Source: Actinomycetota bacterium (GTDB taxonomy: Bacteria; Actinomycetota; Acidimicrobiia; Acidimicrobiales; Microtrichaceae). From it: DNA of 10,352 bases. Both the position numbers and the translations under genes were made by a program. The DNA lies in contig WLLG01000048.1 in assembly GCA_009700815.1 (NCBI GenBank), forward strand, positions 1 to 10,352. Reading direction: 5' to 3'. Shown one piece after another: positions 1 to 7,829 of this stretch (its first letter is position 1; the number at the start of each line of letters is the position of its first letter). Below the pieces are notes generated by a model. That model saw only the letters and a list, made by a program, of their open reading frames with translations. It was not told where the DNA came from and ran no database searches.

Positions 1-1011
1 AGGCAACAACGCCACGGCTGCAATCGGAACGAGTCGCAGTCCCGAGAATCCTAGGATGACGAGCAACCCGACCATCACTGTCATGGCATAGCGCCGCTGA
101 CGTATGCAGCCGAAGATTGCCAAGATGGCAATGGCAAGCATCATCCACAACATGGGCTGATCAAATCCCACCCGGCCCCACTCCTGATAACTCTGCAAGG
201 CCTCACGCTCGATCGGATCGCCAAACTGCTTTGCTGGCAACAGCAACAGCGCAAACCTGTCGGGGTACAACGCCCCGCCAATGACCACGCCGAGCACTGC
301 GGTACCGGCAAGAGCGAACTGCTTTGGCATCAGCTTTCGCGAATCAATCGTGGTGGCCACCAGAAACATCCCCAGCACGATCAAGCCGTAGAGCCAAGAC
401 CCGTGAACGTTGACCCATACGGCAAAAATTGGAAGCAACCACCAGGGGGATCGCCCTTCTTTCCAGACCAGAACCATGAGGGCCAGCAGCACAAACCCAA
501 TCAGGTGCGGCCGACCATTCAGAAAGCTCAGCAAGCAGATAAACCCCAGCCCAGCGGGCAACAACACTGCGAGCAGACCGGGCAGCGAACTTCCGTCTTG
601 CGTGACCTCACCAGCAGAGGGGGAGGCTGCGGCACCTAGTTCAGTGGCCTCGGCGCTCGCAGCCATGCGCACCAGTAAGGCCCCAAGCAAGCCTGCTAAC
701 GCAGCAGTCAGCAAGCGCAGCCCGGTTGCTCCACCCGCCCAATCAACCGCACCCAGCAGAATCGACCACCAGTAGCTCGGCACTGGGAATGCCGTGCTGG
801 AATATAAGAACGGGTTCTGCTGCGGAAGGCCGCTACCCACAATGAGCCGACCCGTGGCCAAATGAGTCAAGAAACTGTTATCCGAGATCGGAGCAGCGGC
901 GATGAGCGCCGATAATCCAGCGAATAACCACATAATCGGCGCATAGGTGCCCGGGGCGGGCTTTGGCTCCGATACAGCTAGGTCGGCATCGCTCGTGGCA
1001 GGTGCCGGCAC
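1..1011 (-). CDS. Polytopic membrane protein, partial (C-terminus beyond window)
   Basis: This is a 337-codon open frame with no stop before the window edge, read by translating the minus strand directly. It starts at a GTG at 1011-1009, 4 nt after the tadC stop; no upstream in-frame start is available, and the ribosome site is weak, which suits translational coupling. A cytoplasm-like N-terminus of about 25 residues rich in Ala and Pro precedes roughly eight hydrophobic segments (about residues 28-42, 98-118, 143-164, 170-183, 190-218, 232-248, 275-290 and 300-320). Recognisable motifs are an HLATGR stretch at 50-55 after an acidic SDN, RPHLIGF at 167-173 and WVNVHGS at 199-205. From memory, these resemble large actinobacterial membrane proteins that look like family-39-type glycosyltransferases and are usually annotated as hypothetical. 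The position suggests co-expression with the Tad genes, but no role in pili can be shown. Membrane protein: confident. Enzymatic class: speculative. Confidence 0.8.
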   Translation of the reverse strand, partial: MPAPATSDADLAVSEPKPAPGTYAPIMWLFAGLSALIAAAPISDNSFLTHLATGRLIVGSGLPQQNPFLYSSTAFPVPSYWWSILLGAVDWAGGATGLRLLTAALAGLLGALLVRMAASAEATELGAAASPSAGEVTQDGSSLPGLLAVLLPAGLGFICLLSFLNGRPHLIGFVLLALMVLVWKEGRSPWWLLPIFAVWVNVHGSWLYGLIVLGMFLVATTIDSRKLMPKQFALAGTAVLGVVIGGALYPDRFALLLLPAKQFGDPIEREALQSYQEWGRVGFDQPMLWMMLAIAILAIFGCIRQRRYAMTVMVGLLVILGFSGLRLVPIAAVALLP

Positions 1012-1015
1012 TGGC

Positions 1016-1942
1016 CTACATGCTCTTCTTGATCGAGAGCATCGCTGGGCCAAGAACAACCAAGAAGAGCGCAGGGAAGATGCAGAACACCATCGGAATC
1101 AGCATCTTTACGGGTGCCTTCTGGGCACGTTCTTGAGCAAGCTGGCGGCGCTTGATTCGCATTTCTTCAGCTTGGGCTCGAAGGACTCGCCCAATAGACA
1201 CACCAAAGTTGTCGGCCTGGATGATTGAAAGAACAAAGGCTCGCAACTCAGGGACATCGCACCGCTCATCCATAGCTCGGAGGGCATCGGAGCGGGCAGC
1301 TCCAGCTCGGGTTTCGCCAAGCATACGGGCGAACTCATCGGTAAGCGGACCAGGCACAGCAGTAATCACCCGATCCAACGCCTGTTCGAATCCAAGGCCA
1401 GCCTCAACTGAGATAGTGAGCAGATCAAGCGTATCGGGCAGTGCACGCTGCATTTCAACCTGTCGTGCTGCGACCTTGCGATTCAACGAAGAGTCCGGCC
1501 CGATCACCAGAACCAACATCAAGAGCCCGCCGGCTGCCAGCTTCATGTTTCCGGTGAGTCCCGACAGGTTGAACACAAAGAACACCAAGAACACCAGCAC
1601 TGCGCCTACTACGGTCGCAACGCGAATCGCCAAGAAGCGGTCGACAGCAGTCGGGGAATTGTTTCCCATATGGACAAACTTGAGCCGCACCTTCTCCACA
1701 TACCCGGCCGGAGTCAGGCGCCGACCGATACCTGTTAGCCCACTGACAATCGGGGCAAACGCCCGCTCGCGCAGCGGATCGAGCATCTCTTGGTTCCGTT
1801 GGCTCTCGACTTCGTAACCGTCAAGGCGTCGCAGCGAGGAGCGCATCATTTTGCGCTCTTCTAGCTGGGCTATGACGGTGTAGGCCGCCGTGCCAACTGC
1901 GAGGGCTATCAGAATTGTGGGTAACAACAACGTTAGGGACAT
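1016..1942 (-). CDS. tadC: TadC-like inner-membrane platform protein of a Tad pilus (type II secretion F family)
   Basis: This 308-residue protein is one of the paired GspF-like platform proteins that anchor the CpaF ATPase and are thought to couple ATP hydrolysis to pilin extrusion. It has an N-terminal membrane segment (about 3-24), a charged cytoplasmic stretch, two membrane segments (about 107-125 and 133-149), a T2SSF domain (about 167-290) and a terminal membrane segment (about 280-300). Within the T2SSF domain, LPDTLDLLTISVEAGLGFEQAL (168-189 region) and the QADNFGVSIGRVLRAQAEEMR stretch are the typical family signatures. Length is normal for TadC. The ATG at 1942 is 3 nt after the tadB stop, with a GAGG ribosome site 8 nt upstream. 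It is the only gene in the window with a visible ATG start. The order after TadB and the lack of an extra N-terminal domain favour TadC over TadB. Confidence 0.93.
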   Translation of the reverse strand: MSLTLLLPTILIALAVGTAAYTVIAQLEERKMMRSSLRRLDGYEVESQRNQEMLDPLRERAFAPIVSGLTGIGRRLTPAGYVEKVRLKFVHMGNNSPTAVDRFLAIRVATVVGAVLVFLVFFVFNLSGLTGNMKLAAGGLLMLVLVIGPDSSLNRKVAARQVEMQRALPDTLDLLTISVEAGLGFEQALDRVITAVPGPLTDEFARMLGETRAGAARSDALRAMDERCDVPELRAFVLSIIQADNFGVSIGRVLRAQAEEMRIKRRQLAQERAQKAPVKMLIPMVFCIFPALFLVVLGPAMLSIKKSM

Positions 1943-1945
1943 CTG

Positions 1946-3928
1946 TCAGACCTCGATCGTGATGGTTTTTTTCATCCATGCGAATCCGATGCCCATCATC
2001 AGCACGGCAACGCCTAGCAACATGTATCCCAATCCGGGCTGAAAGAGCTCGCTGATATAAGCGGGGTTCATCACCCACATGACCACGGCCAAGCCTGGCG
2101 GCAAGAGCCCAATGATGATTGCGCTCATTTTGCCTTCTGCGGTGAGCGTAGAGACCTCTCGGCGCAGGCGCTCACGCTGCGTCATTGTCTCGGCCACGGT
2201 GGCGAGCAGTTCGGCCAGATTTCCACCGACCTCCCGCTGGATTCGGATTGCCATGACGGCCCACTCAAAGTCAGCGCTGTCCATGCGCTCCGCAACGGCC
2301 TCAAGCGACTCCTCTAGGGAACGGCCTAAACGGGTCTCTGTGACGACTCGACGTAGCTCTCTTCCCATGGGCTCCGAGATCTCTGTTGAAACCGACTCGA
2401 AGCCTTGAGACACCGCATATCCGGCACGGATTGTGCCCGCCAACAAGGTGAGCGTATCTGGCAGCTGATCCCCGAAGGCCTTCTGGCGACGGCGAATCCG
2501 CATGTTCAGAATGGCTCTGGGCAGCACGACTGCAAGGATTCCGGCGATCAGTGCTGGGATCAAACTGCGAGTCAGGAGAAAGGTCAGCAGCATCAAGGTT
2601 GCAGCGGCGGCGGCTACAAAGAACATGACCTCGGGTGCCCGCAGCGGAAGGTTGGCTCGCTCCAGATCTAATTCGAGCTTTTCGGTCAGACCTCGGCGAT
2701 CGGCGATTGAGCCGGTCATTTTTACGGCACGTTGAATAATAGGAACGGTGGCGTGACCCTCGACCCCCGTGATGTCAGCCTCGGTCGGGCCTGCTTCAAC
2801 CTCTTCATACGCGCTCAGCCTGCGACTCAGACTGTTCTCATCGGGGATGACCATGGACAGGACTGTCCACACGATGGTGACAACTGCAGCAACTCCGAGC
2901 AGCACGATCAGCCACTTCATATATGGATTTTTCAGGAATCCAAAGAGACCTCCAGAGGCCTCTGGGGTTGATGCAAGCGCCGTGCTTCCGACACGCAACA
3001 GGCCAGGCACATAGGCAATGTTCGTTGCCGACTCCCCTGCACTCAGGGTGAGCGGTACCAGCGAAACATCCCCGTTGGGCGTGTTCACCTCGAACTCAAA
3101 TCGACCTTTGATGATCTCTGAGGCGTACTCGAACTGAGGCACGATCTCGGTATCAGCCTGCAAGACCTGCAATGAGCCGCCCAAGTCGCCGACCATTGAA
3201 CTGATTCCCTCAAGGTTTGGATTACTCGCCGCAGCCACTACCTGAAGATCAACCCCCGCCTTGCGGAGTGCTGCCAAGGCTGCTGCAGAGCCACCGTTTT
3301 GAGCCGTGCTTGCAGATGCTGCAAACAGCACCACAGTGCCGTTCGTGTCACTACCGCGGTTCTCTAACAGATCCGCGGCTGCGCTCAAGCCATCCCACGT
3401 GGCAGATTCACCAAGCGGACGAACTCGGCTGAGCGCATCTTGAACTGCCACCTCAGAGGTGCTGTTTGCAATTTCAACCTTGCTACCCCCACCAGTACTT
3501 ACGATGCTGAGCGAGTCAACCACGCCGGCGCCTGGCATAAAGGGTGCGACGGCCTTCTTAGAGAGCTGGACCACAGCATTCCCGAGCAGAGCAGAATTGT
3601 CGAGTACCACTACAACATTGGTACTCCGGCCGAGTTCTGTGCTCAGCCGAGCCTCTGCCGGAACTGCAGCAGCGCCGGCCACAGCAACCTTGAGCTCGCC
3701 GACTGCGCCTCCCGTCAGCCAACCCTGCACCTGTGCTGGGCTTCGAGCTGCATCAACTTGCCCGACGCGAATGACAGGCGCATCTGCACCCCCAGAAGGG
3801 TCAGCAGTTGTTGCTGCCGAGGTAGCGGCAGCCATTCCAGCGGCACCAAAAGTAAACAGCGTTACTGCGCAGAGCAGCGCTGCAGCGCAGAGACCGCGCA
3901 GCAGAGCAACTGCGCGAGGCGCTCTCAC
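1946..3928 (-). CDS. tadB: TadB-like pilus platform protein with N-terminal signal peptide and vWA-like domain
   Basis: This 660-residue protein is about twice the length of an ordinary TadB. Residues 1-36 form a signal peptide (Arg-rich start, Leu/Ala core, Ala-rich cleavage region). Residues about 104-260 resemble a von Willebrand A fold: a hydrophobic strand runs into D110-N-S112-A-L114 where a MIDAS DxSxS would be, ATWDG at 176-180 matches the threonine loop, and LFAAS at 201-205 replaces the usual strand ending in Asp-Gly. A membrane segment (about 338-360) leads to a cytoplasmic linker, two more membrane segments (about 434-453 and 455-472), a T2SSF domain (about 486-605, with LPDTLTLLAGTIRAGYAVSQ at 489-508) and two terminal membrane segments (603-620, 633-651). 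The vWA part should face outside the membrane. The GTG start overlaps the cpaF stop as GTGA, indicating coupling. The reading frame is continuous, so the fusion is not a sequencing frameshift. Confidence 0.92.
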   Translation of the reverse strand: MRAPRAVALLRGLCAAALLCAVTLFTFGAAGMAAATSAATTADPSGGADAPVIRVGQVDAARSPAQVQGWLTGGAVGELKVAVAGAAAVPAEARLSTELGRSTNVVVVLDNSALLGNAVVQLSKKAVAPFMPGAGVVDSLSIVSTGGGSKVEIANSTSEVAVQDALSRVRPLGESATWDGLSAAADLLENRGSDTNGTVVLFAASASTAQNGGSAAALAALRKAGVDLQVVAAASNPNLEGISSMVGDLGGSLQVLQADTEIVPQFEYASEIIKGRFEFEVNTPNGDVSLVPLTLSAGESATNIAYVPGLLRVGSTALASTPEASGGLFGFLKNPYMKWLIVLLGVAAVVTIVWTVLSMVIPDENSLSRRLSAYEEVEAGPTEADITGVEGHATVPIIQRAVKMTGSIADRRGLTEKLELDLERANLPLRAPEVMFFVAAAAATLMLLTFLLTRSLIPALIAGILAVVLPRAILNMRIRRRQKAFGDQLPDTLTLLAGTIRAGYAVSQGFESVSTEISEPMGRELRRVVTETRLGRSLEESLEAVAERMDSADFEWAVMAIRIQREVGGNLAELLATVAETMTQRERLRREVSTLTAEGKMSAIIIGLLPPGLAVVMWVMNPAYISELFQPGLGYMLLGVAVLMMGIGFAWMKKTITIEV

Positions 3929-5367
3929 AGCCGGCCCGACGGAGCATGCGTTCCCGAATTGGGGTTAAAGACTTCGGCCCCAAGAAGAATGCCCTGATCG
4001 GCAAGCTTCTCGGCAAACTTGGGTCGTACCCCAGTTGCTCGAAGCTCGCCACGGAACCTTCCGTGTTCATCTACTCCTGCACCAAAGTCGAACAAGAACA
4101 CATCCTGAAGTGTGATGATGTCACCCTCCATCCCCTGCACCTCGGTGATGTGAGTTACTCGACGAGTACCGTCGCGAAGTCGCGTGAGTTGCACGATGAT
4201 GTCAATCGCAGAGGCCATCTGCTCACGAATGGCACGAATTGGCAGGTCGAATCCAGCCATCAGCACCAGGGTCTCTAGGCGAGCGAGTGTGTCCCGTGGG
4301 CTGTTTGCGTGCACTGTGGTGAGTGAGCCGTCGTGGCCGGTATTCATAGCCTGCAACATGTCGAGCGCTTCACCGGAACGGCACTCGCCAACCACAATGC
4401 GGTCGGGGCGCATGCGCAAGCAGTTTTTGACCAGGTCTCGAATCGTGACCTCGCCGCGGCCCTCTACGTTAGAAGGACGAGACTCCATCGACAGCACGTG
4501 TTCCTGATGAAGTTGGAGTTCCTTGGCATCTTCCACCGTAACAATGCGCTCGTCGTCGGGAATAAAGCTCGAGAGCACGTTAAGCATCGTTGTCTTACCG
4601 GAACCAGTACCTCCAGAAACCACCCCGTTCAGGCGGCCCAGGATGCAAGCCTGCAAAAACTCTGCGGCATGAACATTCACTGACCCAAATCGAATCAGGT
4701 CTTCAATCTGCAGTGGATCTGCGGAGAATTTACGAATCGTCAGGAAGGGCCCACCGATTGCCAGCGGCGCAATGACTGCATTGACTCGTGAGCCATCTGG
4801 AAGTCGTGCATCCACCATTGGGGTGGACTCGTCGATGCGGCGTCCTATAGCAGAGACGATCTTGTCGATCACTCGTCGAACGTGATCCTCATCGAGGAAG
4901 CGAACGTTCGGGTCTTTGGTGAGCTTGCCGTCGCGTTCAACAAAGACGCGATCTGGACCGTTCACCATGATTTCTGTTACTGCTTCTTCTCTGAGCAGGC
5001 AGTCGATCGGTCCGTATCCCAAGATGTCATCAGTAACATCTTGAATCAGCCGAGCTTTATCGGCTGCAGATAACGGAACTCGTTCGAGGGCAACCGCAGC
5101 TTGTAGTTGCTCGTTCACCCGCCTCCGAAGATCATCTTCACTGAGGCGGTTGTCGAACAGGATCGGTCCGAGTTCATCGATGAGGAGTTGATGCACCCGG
5201 TGCCGCAGTTCAGCAGCCGCAGGATCATGACGAGGCGGTGTAGGAGCGGAGTTGGCTGCCTGCGTAGAGCCGCCGGCTGGGGCCGTTTGTCCCACGGGTG
5301 GGAGTAGTGCCGTGCCACCTGCGAGCGAGCCTGCCTGTTGGTTATTGAGTCGTTCGGAAAGTGACAC
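3925..5367 (-). CDS. cpaF: CpaF/TadA hexameric ATPase of the Tad pilus
   Basis: This 480-residue cytoplasmic secretion ATPase of the VirB11/GspE superfamily should power assembly by hydrolysing ATP against the TadB/TadC platform. A Pro/Ala/Gln-rich disordered N-terminus (about 1-50) precedes the CpaF N-terminal domain, with the GYGPIDCLL and TEIMVNGPD signatures (118-139). The ATPase core holds a Walker A box GGTGSGKTT (252-260), an Asp box TVEDAKEL (277-284), a Walker B strand RIVVGE (323-328) and a His box GSLTTVHANSP (347-357). All key residues are intact, so it should be active. The GTG start has a TGGAG ribosome site (5374-5378) 6 nt upstream. A 50-nt gap separates it from cpaE with no terminator, so it is probably in the same transcript, and its stop overlaps the tadB start. 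The C-terminus (about 425-480) extends past the ATPase core without a recognised motif. Confidence 0.97.
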   Translation of the reverse strand: MSLSERLNNQQAGSLAGGTALLPPVGQTAPAGGSTQAANSAPTPPRHDPAAAELRHRVHQLLIDELGPILFDNRLSEDDLRRRVNEQLQAAVALERVPLSAADKARLIQDVTDDILGYGPIDCLLREEAVTEIMVNGPDRVFVERDGKLTKDPNVRFLDEDHVRRVIDKIVSAIGRRIDESTPMVDARLPDGSRVNAVIAPLAIGGPFLTIRKFSADPLQIEDLIRFGSVNVHAAEFLQACILGRLNGVVSGGTGSGKTTMLNVLSSFIPDDERIVTVEDAKELQLHQEHVLSMESRPSNVEGRGEVTIRDLVKNCLRMRPDRIVVGECRSGEALDMLQAMNTGHDGSLTTVHANSPRDTLARLETLVLMAGFDLPIRAIREQMASAIDIIVQLTRLRDGTRRVTHITEVQGMEGDIITLQDVFLFDFGAGVDEHGRFRGELRATGVRPKFAEKLADQGILLGAEVFNPNSGTHAPSGRL

Positions 5368-5417
5368 TGATCGCTCCAGAGGATGTTCGAGAAAGTTTGG
5401 TAGGAAACCGTTTCTGA

Positions 5418-6806
5418 CTACTCAGATCGGCCGAGAAAGCGCTTTTTGTGAGCTTCTTGAGGAAGAAATATCTCGGCCAAACTGAAGATGGCCTTACTAA
5501 CTGACGACTTGGGAGCAAAGATCACTACGGGCTCTCCCTTGTTCACTGACTGCGGAACCACCACATCGCTAGGAACAAGCACATCTGCCTTCATTTGCAG
5601 GGTGCGTTCAACCTCTCCAACGTCAAGTTTGACCTTGGAATTAGCCCTATTCAGAACCAGTAAGAGCTTTTCCATTGGGGTATTCAAAAGGCGAAGTGTC
5701 TGCAGCCCAATCTTGACGTTCTTGACGTTTGGGATGTCGAGGCCAGAAACCAGGAGCACCTTGTCAGATGCTTCTACGAGACCCAGAACCACATCGTTAA
5801 AGTACGAAGGCGTGTCGACAATGACATAGGAGCAAAACGACCGCAGCAACTCAATGATTGCCACCATCTCTGTGGCACCCACTTGATCTGCGAATGCAGG
5901 CTCGAGCGGAGCGGGTAACACCTTGAGGCCGGACTCCTCATGCGTCACGAGCAAGCTGTCTAGGAGTGGTGCATCGAGTCGGTCAAGAGCAGCGACTGCA
6001 TCGACAATGGTGTGATGGGGAATCAGCTTGAGCATCACGGCAACATCACCGAACTGCAGATCTGCGTCAACTAGGCAGACTGGTTTATCGGACCGTTGAG
6101 CTAGAGCAGTAGCTAGAGCAGTAGCAATGACTGACTTGCCTGAGCCGCCCTTGGGTGAAAAGACCGTCAGCACTTGGCCATGTACGGGCTCCATCGACAC
6201 AGGGGGAACATCAGTGCCTGCAGGGACAGTAGGAACCGCCCCCGTCTCGCTCATGGAGCCAGGTAAGGCGCCTCCGGCTGAACTAATAGTTCCAGCTAGT
6301 TGAGCTTGGCGTTGCATCTGATCAAGCAGAACAGCGAGTCGCTGCACAGCCGCGGGCAGAGCAGCGGCGTCTCCTGCGATGGCAAGAACATCACGAACCC
6401 CAGCCCGCAGGGCCTGTTGAAGCATGGAGGTGCTGAGCTCCTCCACCATCAGGATCATTTCGAGAATCGGGTACTGGGCCATCACGCGCTCAGCAATTTC
6501 GAGCGTGTCTTCATTGGCGCATGAGGGGCCAAGCACCACAACTACTGGAACGGTTCCGGTCAGACGAGCGGCGAGTTCTTCGATCGAACCAAATGGGGTC
6601 ACCCCCGCGCTCAGCAGCCCTACTAGGCGATCCCTAGTGGGCGCATCAGGCTCGACGATGGCAACCGAAACTTGAATACTGTGAGCGGCCATCTCTGCTG
6701 GGGCGGTCGAGTTCGTTTGCTGTTGAACAACAGCAGGTTCTGAGATGTTGAGCACCGGTTCGGTTCGCTCTTCATACTGAGATTCGGGCATGAACGTGCT
6801 GCTCAC
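5418..6806 (-). CDS. cpaE: CpaE/TadZ pilus-positioning ATPase with receiver-like N-terminus
   Basis: This 462-residue MinD/ParA-type protein belongs to the family that localises Tad pilus machines. After a disordered Glu/Pro/Gln-rich segment (1-42), residues about 45-165 form a receiver-like domain. The strand that should end in the phospho-acceptor Asp instead reads VVVVLGP (88-94), so it is a pseudo-receiver, as known for the family. A Gly/Pro/Ser-rich linker (171-209) leads to the ATPase domain: deviant Walker A KGGSGKS (219-225, Ser replacing the usual Thr), DADLQFGD (247-254) in the A-prime/switch I region, and Walker B YVIVDTP (327-333). The GTG start overlaps the cpaB stop as GTGA. An internal ATG at codon 6 lacks a ribosome site and is less likely. 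CpaB-CpaE adjacency and the following cpaF support assignment to Tad rather than to a free MinD or ParA protein. Confidence 0.93.
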   Translation of the reverse strand: MSSTFMPESQYEERTEPVLNISEPAVVQQQTNSTAPAEMAAHSIQVSVAIVEPDAPTRDRLVGLLSAGVTPFGSIEELAARLTGTVPVVVVLGPSCANEDTLEIAERVMAQYPILEMILMVEELSTSMLQQALRAGVRDVLAIAGDAAALPAAVQRLAVLLDQMQRQAQLAGTISSAGGALPGSMSETGAVPTVPAGTDVPPVSMEPVHGQVLTVFSPKGGSGKSVIATALATALAQRSDKPVCLVDADLQFGDVAVMLKLIPHHTIVDAVAALDRLDAPLLDSLLVTHEESGLKVLPAPLEPAFADQVGATEMVAIIELLRSFCSYVIVDTPSYFNDVVLGLVEASDKVLLVSGLDIPNVKNVKIGLQTLRLLNTPMEKLLLVLNRANSKVKLDVGEVERTLQMKADVLVPSDVVVPQSVNKGEPVVIFAPKSSVSKAIFSLAEIFLPQEAHKKRFLGRSE

Positions 6807-7702
6807 TGTCCTGTTGCCCCGGCAGATCCGGCGGGCGCAACAGCCTCAGCGGAAGCTGCCGGGTATGGGGATCGACCCTCTTCTCCACTGAAGGAGGGCA
6901 GGGAGCTAACGAAGGGAATGGGAGCAGCTTCATAGTCGGGGCGGTTGAGCGTCAGGTACAGCCCAGCTCCTCGCAGAGAGATCAGTAGGGGTGCCTGATC
7001 CGCTGGTATCTGCACAGTGATCAGGTTGGTGTCGGTTGCGGGGGCAGCTGCCGGAGCAGGCTCGGCACCTGGTGCAGTCGCTGGAGCGGCGACTGGGGTT
7101 CCTAGGTTCTTGCCTACTCCGAGCACCTTTACATCTTGGAACGCATACACATAGGGCTGACCCAAACTCCATGGGGAGCCGGCATCGGCGCTCACCTTGC
7201 TGAGTGGAGCCGTAGGTGAACCATCTGTGCCCGGTGCAACAGGGCCGAGCGCCATGATGTTGATGGAATCGCCCGGCTGAATCAGGCCCGCTACTCCCGC
7301 ATCTGGCTCAACCATGATGGTGATAGCAACGTTTCCTGCATCGATGCTGGATCCCTTCGATCCAGTCAGTTCCTGAACCGGAAGGAACATCATCGAGGTA
7401 ATGACTTCGCCACCTCCGAAGTCAACGGCTGCAACCTGACCAGAGATATCTTCAGGGCGAACGACTGCACTAGCTGGCAGTTCAGAACGGCGACGCTCAG
7501 CAGTTCGGATTGATTGGCTCGCAAGTGCCTCATCAGCCGAGGAACCCTTTGCAACCGGGCCCGCCGCTACGAGCACGGTCACCATCTGGTTTTTATCAGC
7601 ACTCTCACTCTCGACCCCCTTGACGTAGTTCATAGTCAGGAATGCTGCGAGGCCTCCAATGACTATTGCGCCGATAAGGATTAGGGTTCGTCTTGAGCTC
7701 AC
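6803..7702 (-). CDS. cpaB: CpaB/RcpC-like Tad pilus assembly protein
   Basis: This 299-residue envelope protein has a short cytoplasmic N-terminus with two Arg residues, one membrane anchor (about 6-26) and an extracytoplasmic body. Residues about 40-110 match an SAF-like domain (TVLVAAGPVAKGSSADEALA, then VRPEDISGQVAAVDFGGGEV), and about 120-255 match the RcpC region, including VAITIMVEPDAGVAGLIQPGDSI near 125-147. The body is interrupted by an Ala/Pro linker (about 203-222), and the tail after 270 is Ala-rich and probably disordered. In diderms the family works with the secretin; no secretin gene follows here, so its partner is unclear. I chose the GTG at 7702 because it places the anchor at the N-terminus and has a GGAG 10 nt upstream. 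The frame stays open to 7891, but that extension would cross the rpsA terminator and is rejected. It is probably the first gene of the Tad operon. Confidence 0.9.
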   Translation of the reverse strand: MSSRRTLILIGAIVIGGLAAFLTMNYVKGVESESADKNQMVTVLVAAGPVAKGSSADEALASQSIRTAERRRSELPASAVVRPEDISGQVAAVDFGGGEVITSMMFLPVQELTGSKGSSIDAGNVAITIMVEPDAGVAGLIQPGDSINIMALGPVAPGTDGSPTAPLSKVSADAGSPWSLGQPYVYAFQDVKVLGVGKNLGTPVAAPATAPGAEPAPAAAPATDTNLITVQIPADQAPLLISLRGAGLYLTLNRPDYEAAPIPFVSSLPSFSGEEGRSPYPAASAEAVAPAGSAGATGQ

Positions 7703-7712
7703 AGGAATCTCG

Positions 7713-7716
7713 CTCC
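7713..7716 (-). promoter_or_regulatory. Ribosome binding site supporting the cpaB GTG start
   Basis: GGAG on the minus strand lies 10 nt upstream of the GTG at 7702-7700. The spacing is slightly long. It is the best Shine-Dalgarno match near a start that puts the membrane anchor at the N-terminus, and it helps reject the much longer open frame. Confidence 0.5.
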
Positions 7717-7725
7717 GTAGATGTT

Positions 7726-7755
7726 GTGAATATGCAGATCCCCCGTGTCCATTGC
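7726..7755 (-). promoter_or_regulatory. Possible sigma70-like promoter for the Tad operon (weak)
   Basis: On the minus strand a TTCGCA (-35 like, 4 of 6) is followed 18 nt later by CATATT (-10 like, 4 of 6), about 25-30 nt upstream of the cpaB start. Both boxes are weak, and actinomycete promoters are poorly predicted by eye. The location is reasonable because a strong terminator lies just upstream and the next gene needs its own promoter. Confidence 0.25.
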
Positions 7756-7768
7756 GAACCACCGGGGA
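7739..7768. repeat. Imperfect inverted repeat upstream of cpaB
   Basis: On the plus strand the arms are TCCCCCGTG (7739-7747) and CACCGGGGA (7760-7768), complementary at 8 of 9 positions, around a 12-nt loop. It overlaps the suggested -35 region of the Tad operon and could be an operator. It could also be chance, as no second copy was seen. Confidence 0.4.
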
Positions 7769-7829
7769 ACATCGTTGTGAGTTGATCGACACGAAAGCAC
7801 CAAAGCTTGAGAACTCAACCCAAAACGCA

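Noticed and set aside
1152..1817. 221-residue plus-strand open frame opposite tadC
   Set aside because: Low-complexity Ser/Arg/Thr-rich product with no recognisable domain, fully antisense to a clear tadC gene.
3440..3997. 185-residue plus-strand open frame opposite tadB and the end of cpaF
   Set aside because: Cys/Ser/Arg-rich product typical of antisense shadow; the minus strand carries an intact, well-supported gene pair here.
5404..5414. 11-bp palindrome GAAAC-C-GTTTC in the cpaE-cpaF gap
   Set aside because: Palindromes this short are expected several times per 10 kb by chance, and no promoter elements accompany it.
6099..6122. 12-bp tandem duplication in cpaE coding Ala-Thr-Ala-Leu twice
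   Set aside because: The helix after Walker A has the usual family length, so this is not an insertion; it looks like codon coincidence in an Ala/Leu helix.
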